Below, piece by piece: positions 31,280 to 42,025 of a DNA stretch of 64,000 nt. The number at the start of each line of letters is the position of its first letter. Within the stretch, counting starts at the first letter, position 1. The position numbers and the translations under genes are program-made. The notes beneath the pieces are model-generated. The model had not been told where the DNA came from, searched no databases, and worked only from the letters and a program-made list of their open reading frames with translations. The DNA is from Hofstenia miamia (taxonomy: Eukaryota; Xenacoelomorpha; Acoela), in assembly GCA_004352715.1 (NCBI GenBank), contig SCFE01000030.1:2274390-2338389 (forward strand), read 5' to 3'.

Positions 31280-32504
31280 TTAGTCTAGGCACTCTACTGG
31301 ATTTATAGAATATGATAAGCAAATGGTTAATGTTAAGAGGCAACTAAGTGCAAGACTAGCAATGAGAATACCCCAATAGTTAATAATTTTCAGTAATAAG
31401 TAGTAAAAGTTACTTACAAGTGGGTGCAGACTTCTATTTGTCGACATCGGGTTGGAAATTTGTGCACTTTGATGAGCAAACACATTAGGTTTTATTGAAA
31501 AAACGTTCTTGTATGTAGGTTGAATTCCTGCATAGTTGTAATCATGTTTTGTAGGTATTCTTCTGTAATTATGCTTGCCATAATTTCCTTTAGACTGCTG
31601 CTATTCATGCTGCTGTATGGTATTACGTGATTTAGATTCCATAGGGGCATTATAGTTACCAAAGAAGTTCTTTATTCTTTTTATTACAAGAGCAAGACCC
31701 TTTGTATGATAGATGAATTCCATCTCTTGCCAGAAGTTTCATATTTATTGTAGTGGGGGTTATGCAAGTAAAATACTTGAAAGTTTCAATTATTTCAATT
31801 CTCAATTTCATCACTGACATATCTTTCATAAAGTGATTATATCTTAATATTGATTTATTTAAGTACAGCTTGTTTTCTTTTGCCATCACAGGAATTTCCA
31901 GTAAAATAATTTTATCTGGGTTAAACTTGTACTTCACAATTCAATTTAAAACTCCTTTAGATAGTTTACATTGGATTCATTGTCTATAACATCAATTGTA
32001 CCACTGTTTAAGATTACGGTCTTTATTTTAGTATCAGGATACATTTTGACTATTTGTTTAATTTCGACTATTTCTTTAATTCCATTAGTGTTTCTACCTG
32101 AATAAGAATGAAATGCTACTTTCTTATTACGTAGAAAATGATCACTTCTAACATTATTTAGCAAAGAATTACCAATGCAAAGAATATCTGTGTCTTTAGG
32201 TATTTCCTTGGTTATAGATTTTTTGAATGATGGTGATAGGGCTTTTGTAGGCCTTTCTTCATTGTCTACGTCTGTGGAGTCCATAGATGTAGCAATATCT
32301 GTGTATTGTATTGATTGAAGTTCTACATTTATGGATTTCTTAAATAAAAAATAAATAGCCTCTTCAGCTTCGTCTTTTGGTAACTTTGCAAAAAGGTTAT
32401 GTAAATTTGTTTTAGCCTTTGATAATAAGTAAGATTCTGCTTCTTCTAGGTTCTTAATTCCTTTGAAAATATCATGTCTAGAAAAGCGAATGAATTTTGA
32501 AAAC
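31280..32504 (-). pseudogene. LINE ORF1 with SGNH/GDSL-like esterase domain, copy B
   Basis: The frame from 32504 reads an N-terminal helical segment (NLEEAESYLLSKAKTNLHNL), then DTDILCIGNSLLNNVRSD (block I with the nucleophile Ser, about 32150-32205). TVILNSGTIDVIDNESN (block III, about 31970-32015) follows. After a frameshift comes ARDGIHLSYKG (block V Asp-x-x-His, 31705-31731). SGNH hydrolases use Ser, the Asn of GxND and Asp-x-x-His. Here block III reads GTID, so the usual Asn position is Ile. The domain is known from ORF1 of CR1/L2 LINEs, where it is thought to assist RNP or membrane interactions. The C-terminal tail follows to 31280. Confidence 0.7.
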
Positions 32505-32505
32505 N
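32505..32505. other. Single-N join between two ORF1 copies
   Basis: Sequence 31340-32504 (about 1.16 kb) is repeated in 32506-33649 with a few percent difference. The N marks an artificial join or an unmerged haplotype. Confidence 0.75.
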
Positions 32506-33702
32506 GGCAACTAAGTGCAAGACTAGCAATGAGAATACCCCAATAGTTAATAATTTTCAGTAATAAGTAGTAAAAGTTACTTACAAGTGGGTGCAGACTT
32601 CTATTTGTCGACATCGGGTTGGAAATTTGTGCACTTTGATGAGCAAACACATTAGGTTTTATTGAAAAAACGTTCTTGTATGTAGGTTGAATTCCTGCAT
32701 AGTTGTAATCATGTTTTGTAGGTATTCTTCTGTAATTATGCTTGCCATAATTTCCTTTAGACTGCTGCTATTCATGCTGCTGTATGGTATTACGTGATTT
32801 AGATTCCATAGGGGCATTATAGTTACCAAAAGAGTTCTTATTCTTTTTATTACAAGAGCAAGGCCTTTGTATGATAGATGAATTCCATCTCTTGCCACAA
32901 GTTTCATGTTAATTGTTGTTGGGATTATGCAAGTAAAATACTTTCAATTATTTCAATATATGAAATTCTCATTGACATAACTGATTTTATCTAAAAATAG
33001 AGTTATTCAAGTACAGTTTGTTTTCTTTTGCCAGCACAGGAATTTCCAGTAAAATAATTTTATCTGGGTTAAACTTGTACTTCACAGTTTCAATTAATGC
33101 ACGTAAATCACTTTCAAACTCCTTTAGATAGTTTACATTGGATTCATTATCTATAACATCAATTGTACCACTGTTTAAGATTACGGTCTTTATTTTAGTA
33201 TCAGGATACATTTGGACTATTTCTTTAATTCCGTTAGTGTTTCTACCTGAATAAGAATAAAATGCTACTTTCTGATTACGTAGAAACGATCACTTCTAAC
33301 ATTACTTAGCAAAGAATTACCAATGCAAAGAATATCTGTGTCTTTAGGTATTTCCTTGATTATAGATTTTTTGAATGATGGTGATAAAGGTTTTGTACTC
33401 ATTTTTTCATTGTCTGCGTCTGTGAAGTCCATACATGTATAAATATCTGTGTATTGTATTGATTGAAGTTCTACATTTATGGATTTCTTAAATAAAAAAT
33501 AAATAGCCTCTTCAGCTTCGTCTTTTGGTAGATTTGCAAAAAGGTTGTGTAAATTTGTTTTAGCCTTTGATAATAAGTACGATTCAGCTTCTTCTAGGTT
33601 ATTAATTTCTTTGAAAATATCACGTCTAGAAAAGCGAATGAATTTTGATCTAGTCTTCTTTGAAATTAAAAAAAACCAGACAGAAGATCCATATGTTATC
33701 AC
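32506..33702 (-). pseudogene. LINE ORF1 with SGNH/GDSL-like esterase domain, copy A
   Basis: Same order as copy B: KFIRFSRRDIFKEINNLEEA, then DILCIGNSLLSNVRSD (about 33295-33350), VILNSGTIDVIDNE (about 33145-33180) and ARDGIHLSYKG (about 32870-32895). Two frameshifts divide it into frames at 33265-33702, 32987-33211 and 32659-32907. The GTID variant of block III is shared with copy B, so it is an ancestral feature of this element and not a random mutation. An N-terminal extension from 33702 begins in a hydrophobic stretch. Confidence 0.7.
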
Positions 33703-33829
33703 TGGTAAAACTTACGTCTTAAAATCATATTTAGCAACGTCAGCCTTTAAAAATCCACTAACATAAGCTATAAATTTGAATAATGTAATAAATCTTGGGT
33801 ATAATTTCTGAGAGTTTTTATATCAGGAT

Positions 33830-34240
33830 TAATGAATTTCATTTCTCTACATTTGGATGGATTGATAACAAGATTTAGCCTATCATAGTGTGGATGAGTA
33901 GTATTGGACAAAAGACGCTGATTACAATGACTTCAAGAGTGTAGCAGGATATCGGCATTCATAAAATTTACTAGAGTTAATTTATTGTATAGTTGACATG
34001 TTAAGCAGTCATCCTGTTCAGCAGTATAATTGATATGCAGTAGGGGAGAAAGAAGCCCTCCCTTGAGGTATTCAAAGAAGAACCAGTTTATATGAAGATT
34101 TGCACTTCACAACCAAGAATGTTTGATACCAACCGGAGATATACACGTACGATTGAAGGCAATTAATCTTGTGTATCACAGTATCTACTAAATAGCAGAC
34201 AAAAGCTTGTCCGGCAACGCGTTATTTAATAGAATATTCA
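33830..34240 (-). pseudogene. Reverse transcriptase fragment of a second LINE
   Basis: Minus-strand frames include EYLKGGLLSPLLHINYT (RT block B; usual PQGGxLSPLLF), NFMNADILLHS (degenerate YADDxxLL box, about 33931-33965) and LNLVINPSKCREMKFINP (block D). The block order and wording differ from the element at 28.9-33.7 kb, so it is a separate LINE family. Stops are frequent. It sits immediately upstream of ORF1 copy A. Confidence 0.6.
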
Positions 34241-34260
34241 GCTAAATTTCGAAAAAATCT

Positions 34261-36369
34261 TCAATGTACATGATGCCAATCAAATACATTAGGACTTTCC
34301 ATATATATATATATATATATACTTTCCTTAATCATGTGTTGCAAGGAAATTTCTAAATACCTTTTATACTTCTTGCTTACTGCTTTTAATGCTCAAACTA
34401 TTACTGGGACTTACTTCAAAAATTTTTAACTACCACATTATTTTTTTCTTTTCCTGACTATCCATTTTATCTTTCGACCTGCTTTTTACATTTTTGTCAA
34501 TTGATTCTTCTGTTTATCACTGTTCCCAAACGTTATTTTTTATCTACCATGACTGTGTCTGGTTCCTTGTTTAATTACCTTGCAAGTTTGAATGTTAAAA
34601 CCCCAAAGTATCTTAACTTTCTCATTCTCTGATTCCAAGTGGTTTTTGCTGATACAATTTATGTTCTTCTAACACATGTTCCGAACTTGTCACTTACCCC
34701 AGGTTTTCGGTCTGCATGCTTCTTGATCCTAATTGCTTGTTCCTATGTTGTTATTATAAATGCTTTGGTTAAGTCAAGCCTTTTTAGCCATTTGTTGTTA
34801 TTCTCTCTGTTACAATTTTTTGTATTTGTCGAGTATTTTCAGTCTATTACTTTCTGCTTATATCTTGTTTGTCTTTTAGTATCTACCCTCCTCTAGTATT
34901 ATGCTTTCTTAGCTCTCTACTTCCCTCCGGCAATGAACAATTAGTTCTCTTATTCACACATATCTTCAATCTCTCTGCTTCTATAACTCTTAGCGGTTCT
35001 TTTCCACCTGATTCACTTGAACTGTACAATATACCCATATCCCCATATAGGTTGAATGCTCTTTATGCATCTAGTAATTTCCTGCTCTTCCTGTTTAGTT
35101 CTCTAAGTTCATTCTAATTCCCCTAACTATCCTTACTGAGTATTTCACATTGACATAGCCCCCGTATTTATTGCCTTCATGCGCTTTCACCCATTCAATG
35201 CTTGCATCAATAGCATCATTTTTATGTTTCTCTTTTTTTTGTCTTCATCCTTCGTGATCTGTTCTGTTTCGCCTTTTTCCCTTAGCCCATCAATTTTGCA
35301 GTCCCTGCTTGATTTCAAGCCTTCCCTTTCTATACAACGCAACCCCTTCTGATCAAAGTGACTGCTACACAACTCCAACCCAAACGCTTTCTTGCGGTCT
35401 CCAATGTCTCCAATCGCTTCTGCAACATTTTCCTTGAACTGACATAAGTCTGTATCTTAAAATATTATTGAAGAACTTATAAATTTAAAGCATGTATTAT
35501 ATGCAAGTATTTCTTTATTGATATTATTTATTTTATATCGAGATTTTCATTGCAAAATACAGTAAATGAGGTTTTAACTGATTGCATCACAATCATAAAT
35601 GAATCTCACCGTTTACGTGATATTGAATATCAATTTTGAGAAGAATTATTTAGTAAAAACAAGTGTTGCTGAAGTTTACTTAGAAAATTTCTTTTAGCAA
35701 ATACAATCATAAAAAGTAGCATGGTTTTTCATTTGTACAATACTATAAATAACTCTCTGTTCGAATTAAAAGCAGCGGTCGTTTTGACGGTAATCTTTAA
35801 TCTCTTCCTGCTTTAATTGGGAAATATAATTTAGACACCATGGTTATCGATTTTAGCATATTTTATTTCAGTTCGAAGCAATTTTTTCCGAAAATCTAAT
35901 AGTTGCAAATTAAATAGCTTTTATTTTGATTAAGAGAAAGCATAACGTTTATCTTTCGTAGCACATTATTGTATAAATTTCTCATGTCACTTCTGATGCC
36001 TTCATTTAGTCATCAGAAAGCTTCAATCTAATTTTTGGTTGTCACAAGGAAAAAAATTTCTAATAGAATTTTGGTTTTTAATATAGAATTTTATATATAA
36101 TACATAGTTTAAAGGTCAAACATTTAGCTTTGGTTTAATAAACATCCCTATTCTTCACTGGCTAGCGTCAAATGTTACCATCAACTAGTACGGTGTAATT
36201 TCCTTTCCAGCTAAAGATATTTAATAGGGAAACAGATTGAATTCTCAACTTTCTGTTCTTACACTTTCTACATCAATTATATTTAAATATCGGTCACGGT
36301 CACTATTCTAGTGGTTGTAATTTCGTTAAATGGTCTTAGACGTTTATAATAAACCAATTGCATTGCAAA

Positions 36370-36416
<47 letters not shown>

Positions 36417-36566
36417 TTATTTATTTATTTATTAAAAAATTTTTAAATAATTTTTAAAATTGAAAATGTTTGAGAGTTTTTGATCCACTTGATTATGTAA
36501 TTATATTTATGAAGAAAATTTTCTAAGCGATTGTCATAACTTATCTAACTAAATTAGCGTTTTTAG
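34261..36566. other. Non-coding stretch
   Basis: It holds a (TA)n tract (34302-34321), a pyrimidine-rich region (34380-35450) whose ORFs are compositional and not recognisable, and another (TA)n tract (36373-36410). No gene is identified. Confidence 0.45.
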
Positions 36567-36705
36567 AGTTTAACTTCGGGAACAAGACAGTATAAAAATT
36601 GCGGTGAAACACGTTACAAAGATATAAATCTAGCAGTTACAAACGACGATCAAACGATTGGATCCATTTTGACAATTCAAGATGCAGGTATTATTAGTGG
36701 AACAT
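36567..36705 (+). CDS. Possible orphan exon (46 codons)
   Basis: An acceptor-like TTTTTAG precedes an open frame reading SLTSGTRQYKNCGETRYKD, then LAVTNDDQTIGSILTIQDAG. A consensus donor T|GTAAGT follows at 36706. Composition is more protein-like and less AT-biased than the surroundings. I do not recognise the family and no neighbouring exon is evident. The N at 36906 may have separated it from its gene. Confidence 0.3.
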
Positions 36706-36905
36706 GTAAGTATTAATAATAATAATCCCATAATCACTATTTGATCTTAACTAGTGACTATAATGTAAAAATACATGAAAATACAAATCTGTTAAAGCAT
36801 CTGTTAGAATACTAACAAGAGATAAAGCAAATTTGTTGCTAAATAAAGAAACAAAGAAACAATACTAAAAACTGCTATACATCTATATACAAAAATATAT
36901 ATATA

Positions 36906-36906
36906 N
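36906..36906. other. Single-N join truncating transporter copy 3
   Basis: A (TA)n-like sequence ends at this N, and coding sequence matching the middle of transporter copy 1 starts on the next base. Confidence 0.8.
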
Positions 36907-38051
36907 TACGAAAGAAATATTTGCTTGGACCACTGGATTATGGAAATTTGTGTACTACGGTGTTTGAATTGTCAGAAATTCCTATTCTTTCAAAATATAA
37001 AAGTTTAGGAAAGATTTTAGTTAATGCATTTTTAATATTCACTCAGCTGGGATTTTGCACAAGTTACCTCACTTTCCTAACTGCAACAGTTGAAAATTCA
37101 CTACCAACTTTCCACATACATTCATTTCACAATGAGAGAATTAAAATTTTAGCTATAATTGTCGTACCCATTATCCTCCTCTGTCTTATTAGGAACTTAG
37201 ATTTTTTGGCAAAGTTCACTTTTGTTGGAAACTTGACGTTCTTTGCTGGATTGTCAATTTTGATTTATGATTTCTTTGATCACTTGAAGTTTCCTCCATC
37301 AGATTTACCTCTATTTGTGGGAATTCAAGAATGGCCAATATTTTTTGGAAATGCTATATATTCTGTAGAAGCAATAGGAGTAATTTTACCAATTGAAAAC
37401 AAAATGAAAAAGCCTTACCAGTTTAGGCCGGTGTTAAATGCTGGAATAGGATTTTGCTTTGTAGTGTACACGTTTGTTGGCTTTATGGGATACATACGAT
37501 TTGGAAAATCAGTTTTGGCTCCCGTCACTTCAAGCACACCCTCTAATATCGAAGACAAGATTGCAAACATGATCTTTGCTGTGTCGATTTACACAACATA
37601 TGCACTTCAATTCTATGTACCCGTGATAATTGTCAAAGATTGGGTAAATGATAATGTTAGAATAATAAAAAGTACGTTAATTAAGGAATATTTGCTTCGT
37701 ATTACTATTGTCATTTTTACTTTCAGTGTATCAGCAGCAATTCCACAGCTCGGATTATTCATTGCGCTAGTGGGGTCTAGTGCTGGAAGCTTCCTTTCTC
37801 TTATTTTACCTGCATTCATGCACTTCTTAATTATTAAGATTGATAAAGAAGTAAAATCAAAATATTTGTGGTATGCATTTGATGTGTTTGTCATGATTTT
37901 TGGATTCATTGGGGCTGTTACTGGAACTATGGTTTCAATCCAAGACATTATAAATGCTTACTCGGGTGGCAATTCTCAAAACACTACAATGTTTACGAGC
38001 ACCACCTTTGAGACAACGTCATCTGCTTTTAATGTTGAATTTGAAATATAG
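36907..38051 (+). CDS. Proton-coupled amino-acid transporter, SLC36/PAT type, copy 3 (5' truncated)
   Basis: The frame is open from the N at 36906. It reads RKKYLLGPLDYGNLCTTVFE as in copy 1, so TM1-TM2 and the N-terminus are missing from the assembly. About 380 residues remain, covering TM3 to the C-terminus. Residues up to the WPIFFGNAIYS region match copy 1 (including FVGNL), then SVEAIGVILPIENK matches copy 2. The C-terminus differs from both (GGNSQNTTMF and SAFNVEFEI against DNSQNTTIF and SAMLNL), and the 3' flank is unrelated to theirs. It is therefore a distinct locus or a recombinant. The initiator cannot be located. Confidence 0.85.
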
Positions 38052-39239
38052 ATTTTCTTCATAGTACCTATCAGGCATGGAATTACAATAGATTTAAATG
38101 TATAAATATCCTAAAATTTGCTAGTTGTTGGTAACAAACTTTCCATTAAGTTAAATAATAATTTTTTGAGAAAAATGAACAAAGAAATATTAAAAATTTG
38201 CACTAGACTAGTTGACTACAATGTGATTCTACAGAAAAATAGGTCAGTAGGGGAGAATTGGCAATCACCAAGGCAAAATATGAAGAATCCGTCTGAGCTG
38301 TTATGGCTAGTTGCTATTGAAAATTTTGAAGTTATAGAGGCGTAGATAGAACTGGAAAATCGGTCGGGCCTAATAAATACAAAGTTGGGCTAAAGTCAAC
38401 ACGCCCCTCCTAATTTTATATGTTAAATGTAGAATGCCGCTTCTTAGAATATACTAGCTACAATTCATGTACGCATAGTTCTAACCAAAGTATTAAAATT
38501 CTTTCGTTAGGATAACTACATACATCCCCTTCAGTCATTATGTGTACAATTGTGCACATGTTTTGCTTAGGCCATTTGCCCCACTGAGATCATATAATTA
38601 ATATTTTTTAAATATTTTTATAATCTTACATTTGTAATTACCCTAAAAATTGACATAATGGGCATATTACGTCATTTGTTAACCAATATTGACAATTTTT
38701 TCACAATCAATATTTAGTGTATACTGAAGAGCGCAATGTTCTTAAATTTGATGTCATCTGAGAAGCCTTTAAATAAATTCATTTATTGTTTTATGGAAAA
38801 TGTTTGCTTAAACTAAGAAAACTTCAAAATTTTGAGACTTGAGTCACAATATGTGCAAATGTACACATGAATTATTTTACTAACTAAAGCTATTTTTTTG
38901 TTTTACCTTAAATATTTAATATAACCACATAAAACTATTCCACCATTCACTAGATTGTGCGTGCGTCATATCCTACTTCATTTGTCAATAATTGCATAAC
39001 CTTAAAAATTTCTGTTTAAAGCTGTGAATATTCTTTTCATATTATCATGGAAAATTTTGTTAAATGTGCTTCTCTTCACCTGTTTCAATGTGATCAGTGA
39101 ACCACCTGCTAAACGAATAGCTTCTCACTTCTGAATTTAACTTACCATCTGACATTGCTCAGTTCTCATGCTCTGCACCAATTTAGCCTAAGCTGTTGAA
39201 GTACAGCCTAACTGCCTATGTCGATCTGAAGTGAGATTT

Positions 39240-39479
39240 TCAACATACTTGGTTCGAAGAAGCTCCACGACTTGAATATTCTGTCAGTCGTGGCGCTGCG
39301 TTTCATTTCTGTTGCCGGTGGTTTACATCTTCTCAGGCTGTAGTCTACGATACTTTCATTAAATGGGTATTCTAACTGGAAGAATGCAGTGGCAAGCTTT
39401 TGTACTAATAGAAGCTCGAAAAAGCATCAAGATATCATGTTGCTTTGGATTATTTTCAAACAACAAAAGCAGTCTGGAG
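39240..39479 (+). pseudogene. hAT transposase relic, TTF zinc-finger region
   Basis: Frames read APRLEYSVSRGAAFHFCCRW and, after a shift, NWKNAVASF. This resembles the TTF finger of ZMYM/DUF4371 hAT transposases (WLEYSxxxDAAFCFxCRxF, NWKxAxxxF). The nested MITE interrupts it at 39480. Confidence 0.6.
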
Positions 39480-39996
39480 CAGGCGCGCAGCCAGGATTTC
39501 GTTTCGGTATGGGCACAAAATAGATTTTTTCAATTTTGAACGTTGATAAAATTAAATTTTTGATACCTATGCTTTTTTATTTACCTGTTAAAAATTTATT
39601 GCTAAATTGAACAAGAATAACGCATACAAAACATATTATTGTCAAAACTTGACAAGTCAACATTCATAATTCAAACGTAGTTCAATTCAATCTTCGTTGC
39701 TCTTTAGAGCGAGCTCATCTAGATCATCTTTAGCATCTTATATCGATATAGACATAGTATTCACTGAAAATAGAAAAGAATTTCTTGACAAACATTAAAA
39801 AGGACTGGGGTGAATTGTTGTGGGATTAATTTGTTTGTGCAAACAAATTAATTTTATCGCTTTCAGCGGAAGAAACAGTGTGATATCAATGCCAACTTCA
39901 GCATTAAAGCATTTTTAACTTTTGTTCAGAATTTTTTTGTCCTTCAATTTCAGGGGTGGCACGTGCCCAGTGTGCCCCCCATTGGCTGCGCCCCTG
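39480..39996 (+). mobile_element. 517-bp hAT-type MITE nested in the hAT relic
   Basis: It is flanked by an exact 8-bp duplication GTCTGGAG (39472-39479 and 39997-40004). The ends read CAGGCGCGCAGCCA and, reverse complemented, CAGGGGCGCAGCCA. There is no transposase inside. Removing it rejoins the hAT coding sense across 39479/40005. Confidence 0.9.
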
Positions 39997-40004
39997 GTCT
40001 GGAG

Positions 40005-41640
40005 ATATCGTTACTCAAATTGATAGGTCTGTGAATCAAGAAATTGAAAAGAACAAAATTTATATGAAGTACATTATCGCAGTTATCTAGTGCTTGTGTG
40101 TGTGTGGTCACGTTTTAGGGCTTCGTGGTCAAAAAAAGATTCCAATTCAGAAAATCAGGAAAATTTCAAAGAATTTTGTAAAGTACAATACTCGTTGAAG
40201 TTCACCGTGGTTTTGGAAGGCGCTAAAAACGCTCAATACACAAGTCCCCAAATGCAAAATGAACTTATAGCTGTAATGGCCGGTCTCATACCAAAAGGTA
40301 TAGTCAATTATAGCTTTATTCGATAATTGTCGATGAAAGTAAGGACATTAGTTATAACCAACAAATGTAAGTTGTTGTCAGGTTTCTACATGATGGAGAA
40401 ATCCACGAAGATTTACTTTGTTTAGTAAAAACAGACCAACTTGATGCGAATCTCTGACCAAAACTATTTGCTAAGTTTACCCAAGCTAGAAATTGACATC
40501 AATCTTTGCTTTATTCAATGTTATGACGGTGCCTCGGTGATGAATGGCAACATATCAGGAGTTCAAAAACAAATTTGCTATATTGTTGAGTGTGCTGTAT
40601 ACATCCAATGTTATGCACATAAACTAAATCTTTTCCTAGTAGATTCTACTAAAGCTATAAAGACCCTTGATAAATTTTACAAAACACTTGCGAAGCTTTA
40701 TACATTTCTAAGCTCTTCTGTGCCTCATGCTTACTTCGTATCAATTCAGAAGTCAAATAATCTAATTATGATACTTCTGTCGAGCTGCAGAAACTTTCTG
40801 ATACCATTTGGGTTTGCCGAAAGAGTCATGTGATTGCAATTATTAATTCCCTGAAAAGTATCATTGAAACATTGAATCGTTTTTCGGAGGAAGGAGCTCA
40901 TAGAGGCTTTACGTCGAAGACACTGCGTTCAAGAGTGAACGGGCAATTTCTTAGATTCTGGGTCTTGCTCAAGGAAGTCATGGCACCATTGATGGGCCTA
41001 TCTGAACATTTACAAAAAACGACATTGACAGAAACCGAACTACAGAACTTGTTGATGGACTGTTTTCAATTCTTTCTGATATGCGATGTGACGATTTCTC
41101 CCAGATAATTTGGACTGATGCTGAAGCAATTGGTAATAATGCATGAGTACCTTACACGAATAGTGAAGGCGTCACAATCTTTAGGCGCCTCATATTTTTC
41201 CTTTTCCTTGATAGGCTTAATACTGAATTATAGACCTCACCTCATCGGTAGCAAAAAAATGAGCTTTCTAAAATCTTCAAAGGATTAGCATCGCTACAAC
41301 CAAAGTCAAAGTACTTTCTCTATCTTGACTTATTTACATCTTTTTCCGAGTTTTATGCCTCAGGAGAGCATGGCTTCGATACAACTGACCTGAGCATTAA
41401 AGTTTTAACGGCAAAGAGATTCATTGCAGTCTAGATTCAAAGTCGCACATCTTAGTTTTTACCCTTCTTGACCAAACTCGTTGCAATTGCATTAACTCTA
41501 CAATGTACATCTTCACAATCAGACCGAAGTTTCAAGCTATGCGTCGACTAAAAAATTACATGCTCAATTCAATGACAAGTGAAAGACTTGATGACTTGGC
41601 TATTTTGAGCTATTATCATCCATGTAACTGCGGCCAAAGA
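40005..41640 (+). pseudogene. hAT transposase relic, core and C-terminal dimerisation domain
   Basis: Across several frames the order is as follows. First VKKDSNSENQENFKEF (40130-40180; family GHDExxxSxNxGNFxEL). Then VDESKDISYNQQM (about 40330, first catalytic Asp block), then YDGASVMNGNISGVQKQIC (40520-40580) and YIQCYAHKLNLFLVDS (40608-40650, the C/H-rich block). The end is SQSDRSF, RRLKNYMLNSMTSERLDDLA and ILSYYHP (41515-41620, hAT dimerisation region). Frameshifts and stops are common. The element is inactive. Confidence 0.75.
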
Positions 41641-42025
41641 AATGAAATGAAATAAAATGAAATATCTATATCTATTAATTATAGAGGCTTTTTGCGAGAG
41701 GCTTGGAAATACTCCTTAAATGCTGACAATGTACTTTTGAACGAATATACATATATATTTAACATTTTATTAGTTTATAGATCACCTATGGAATTGCTGT
41801 ATAAAGGCATCATTATAGACGCTTTCTGTGAAATATATGGAAATACATAAATATAATTAGTTCTTTAATTATTTGCAGTGGAATTTTGCAGGTTTATACA
41901 TGTACACTTATTGTTAAATAGCTTGTAGAATTACATCTGATGAAGTACCCATACCAGAGGCCGGGCCAAGATATGTTAGGTCGGGCTTTGCTTCCCTAAC
42001 TGGCTTCCGTCTGTCTACGCCACTG

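Larger units (their letters stand above)
28856..33702 (-). mobile_element. CR1/L2-like non-LTR retrotransposon (LINE), degraded
   Basis: Reading down the minus strand the order is ORF1 with an SGNH-esterase-like domain, then an AP-type endonuclease, then a reverse transcriptase ending in the 1000-N gap. An esterase in ORF1 is known in the CR1/L2 group. The ORF1 region is present twice, at 32506-33702 and at 31280-32504, joined at a single N (32505). Frameshifts break both ORFs. The 3' end and tail are lost in the gap. Confidence 0.8.
38335..42025 (+). mobile_element. hAT transposon relic
   Basis: The left end TAGAGGCGTAGATAGA aligns with the reverse complement of the right end CAGTGGCGTAGACAGA. 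The interior carries, on the plus strand, a degraded DUF4371-type hAT transposase with TTF zinc finger, RNase H-like core and C-terminal dimerisation domain. A clean 8-bp duplication is not visible; AGTTATAG and AGTTAGAC at the edges are similar at best. A second hAT MITE is nested at 39480-39996. Confidence 0.65.

Noticed and set aside
34639-35378. Several hydrophobic ORFs in a pyrimidine-rich region
   Set aside because: Hydrophobicity follows from the T/C-rich composition; no family motif or consistent frame is present.
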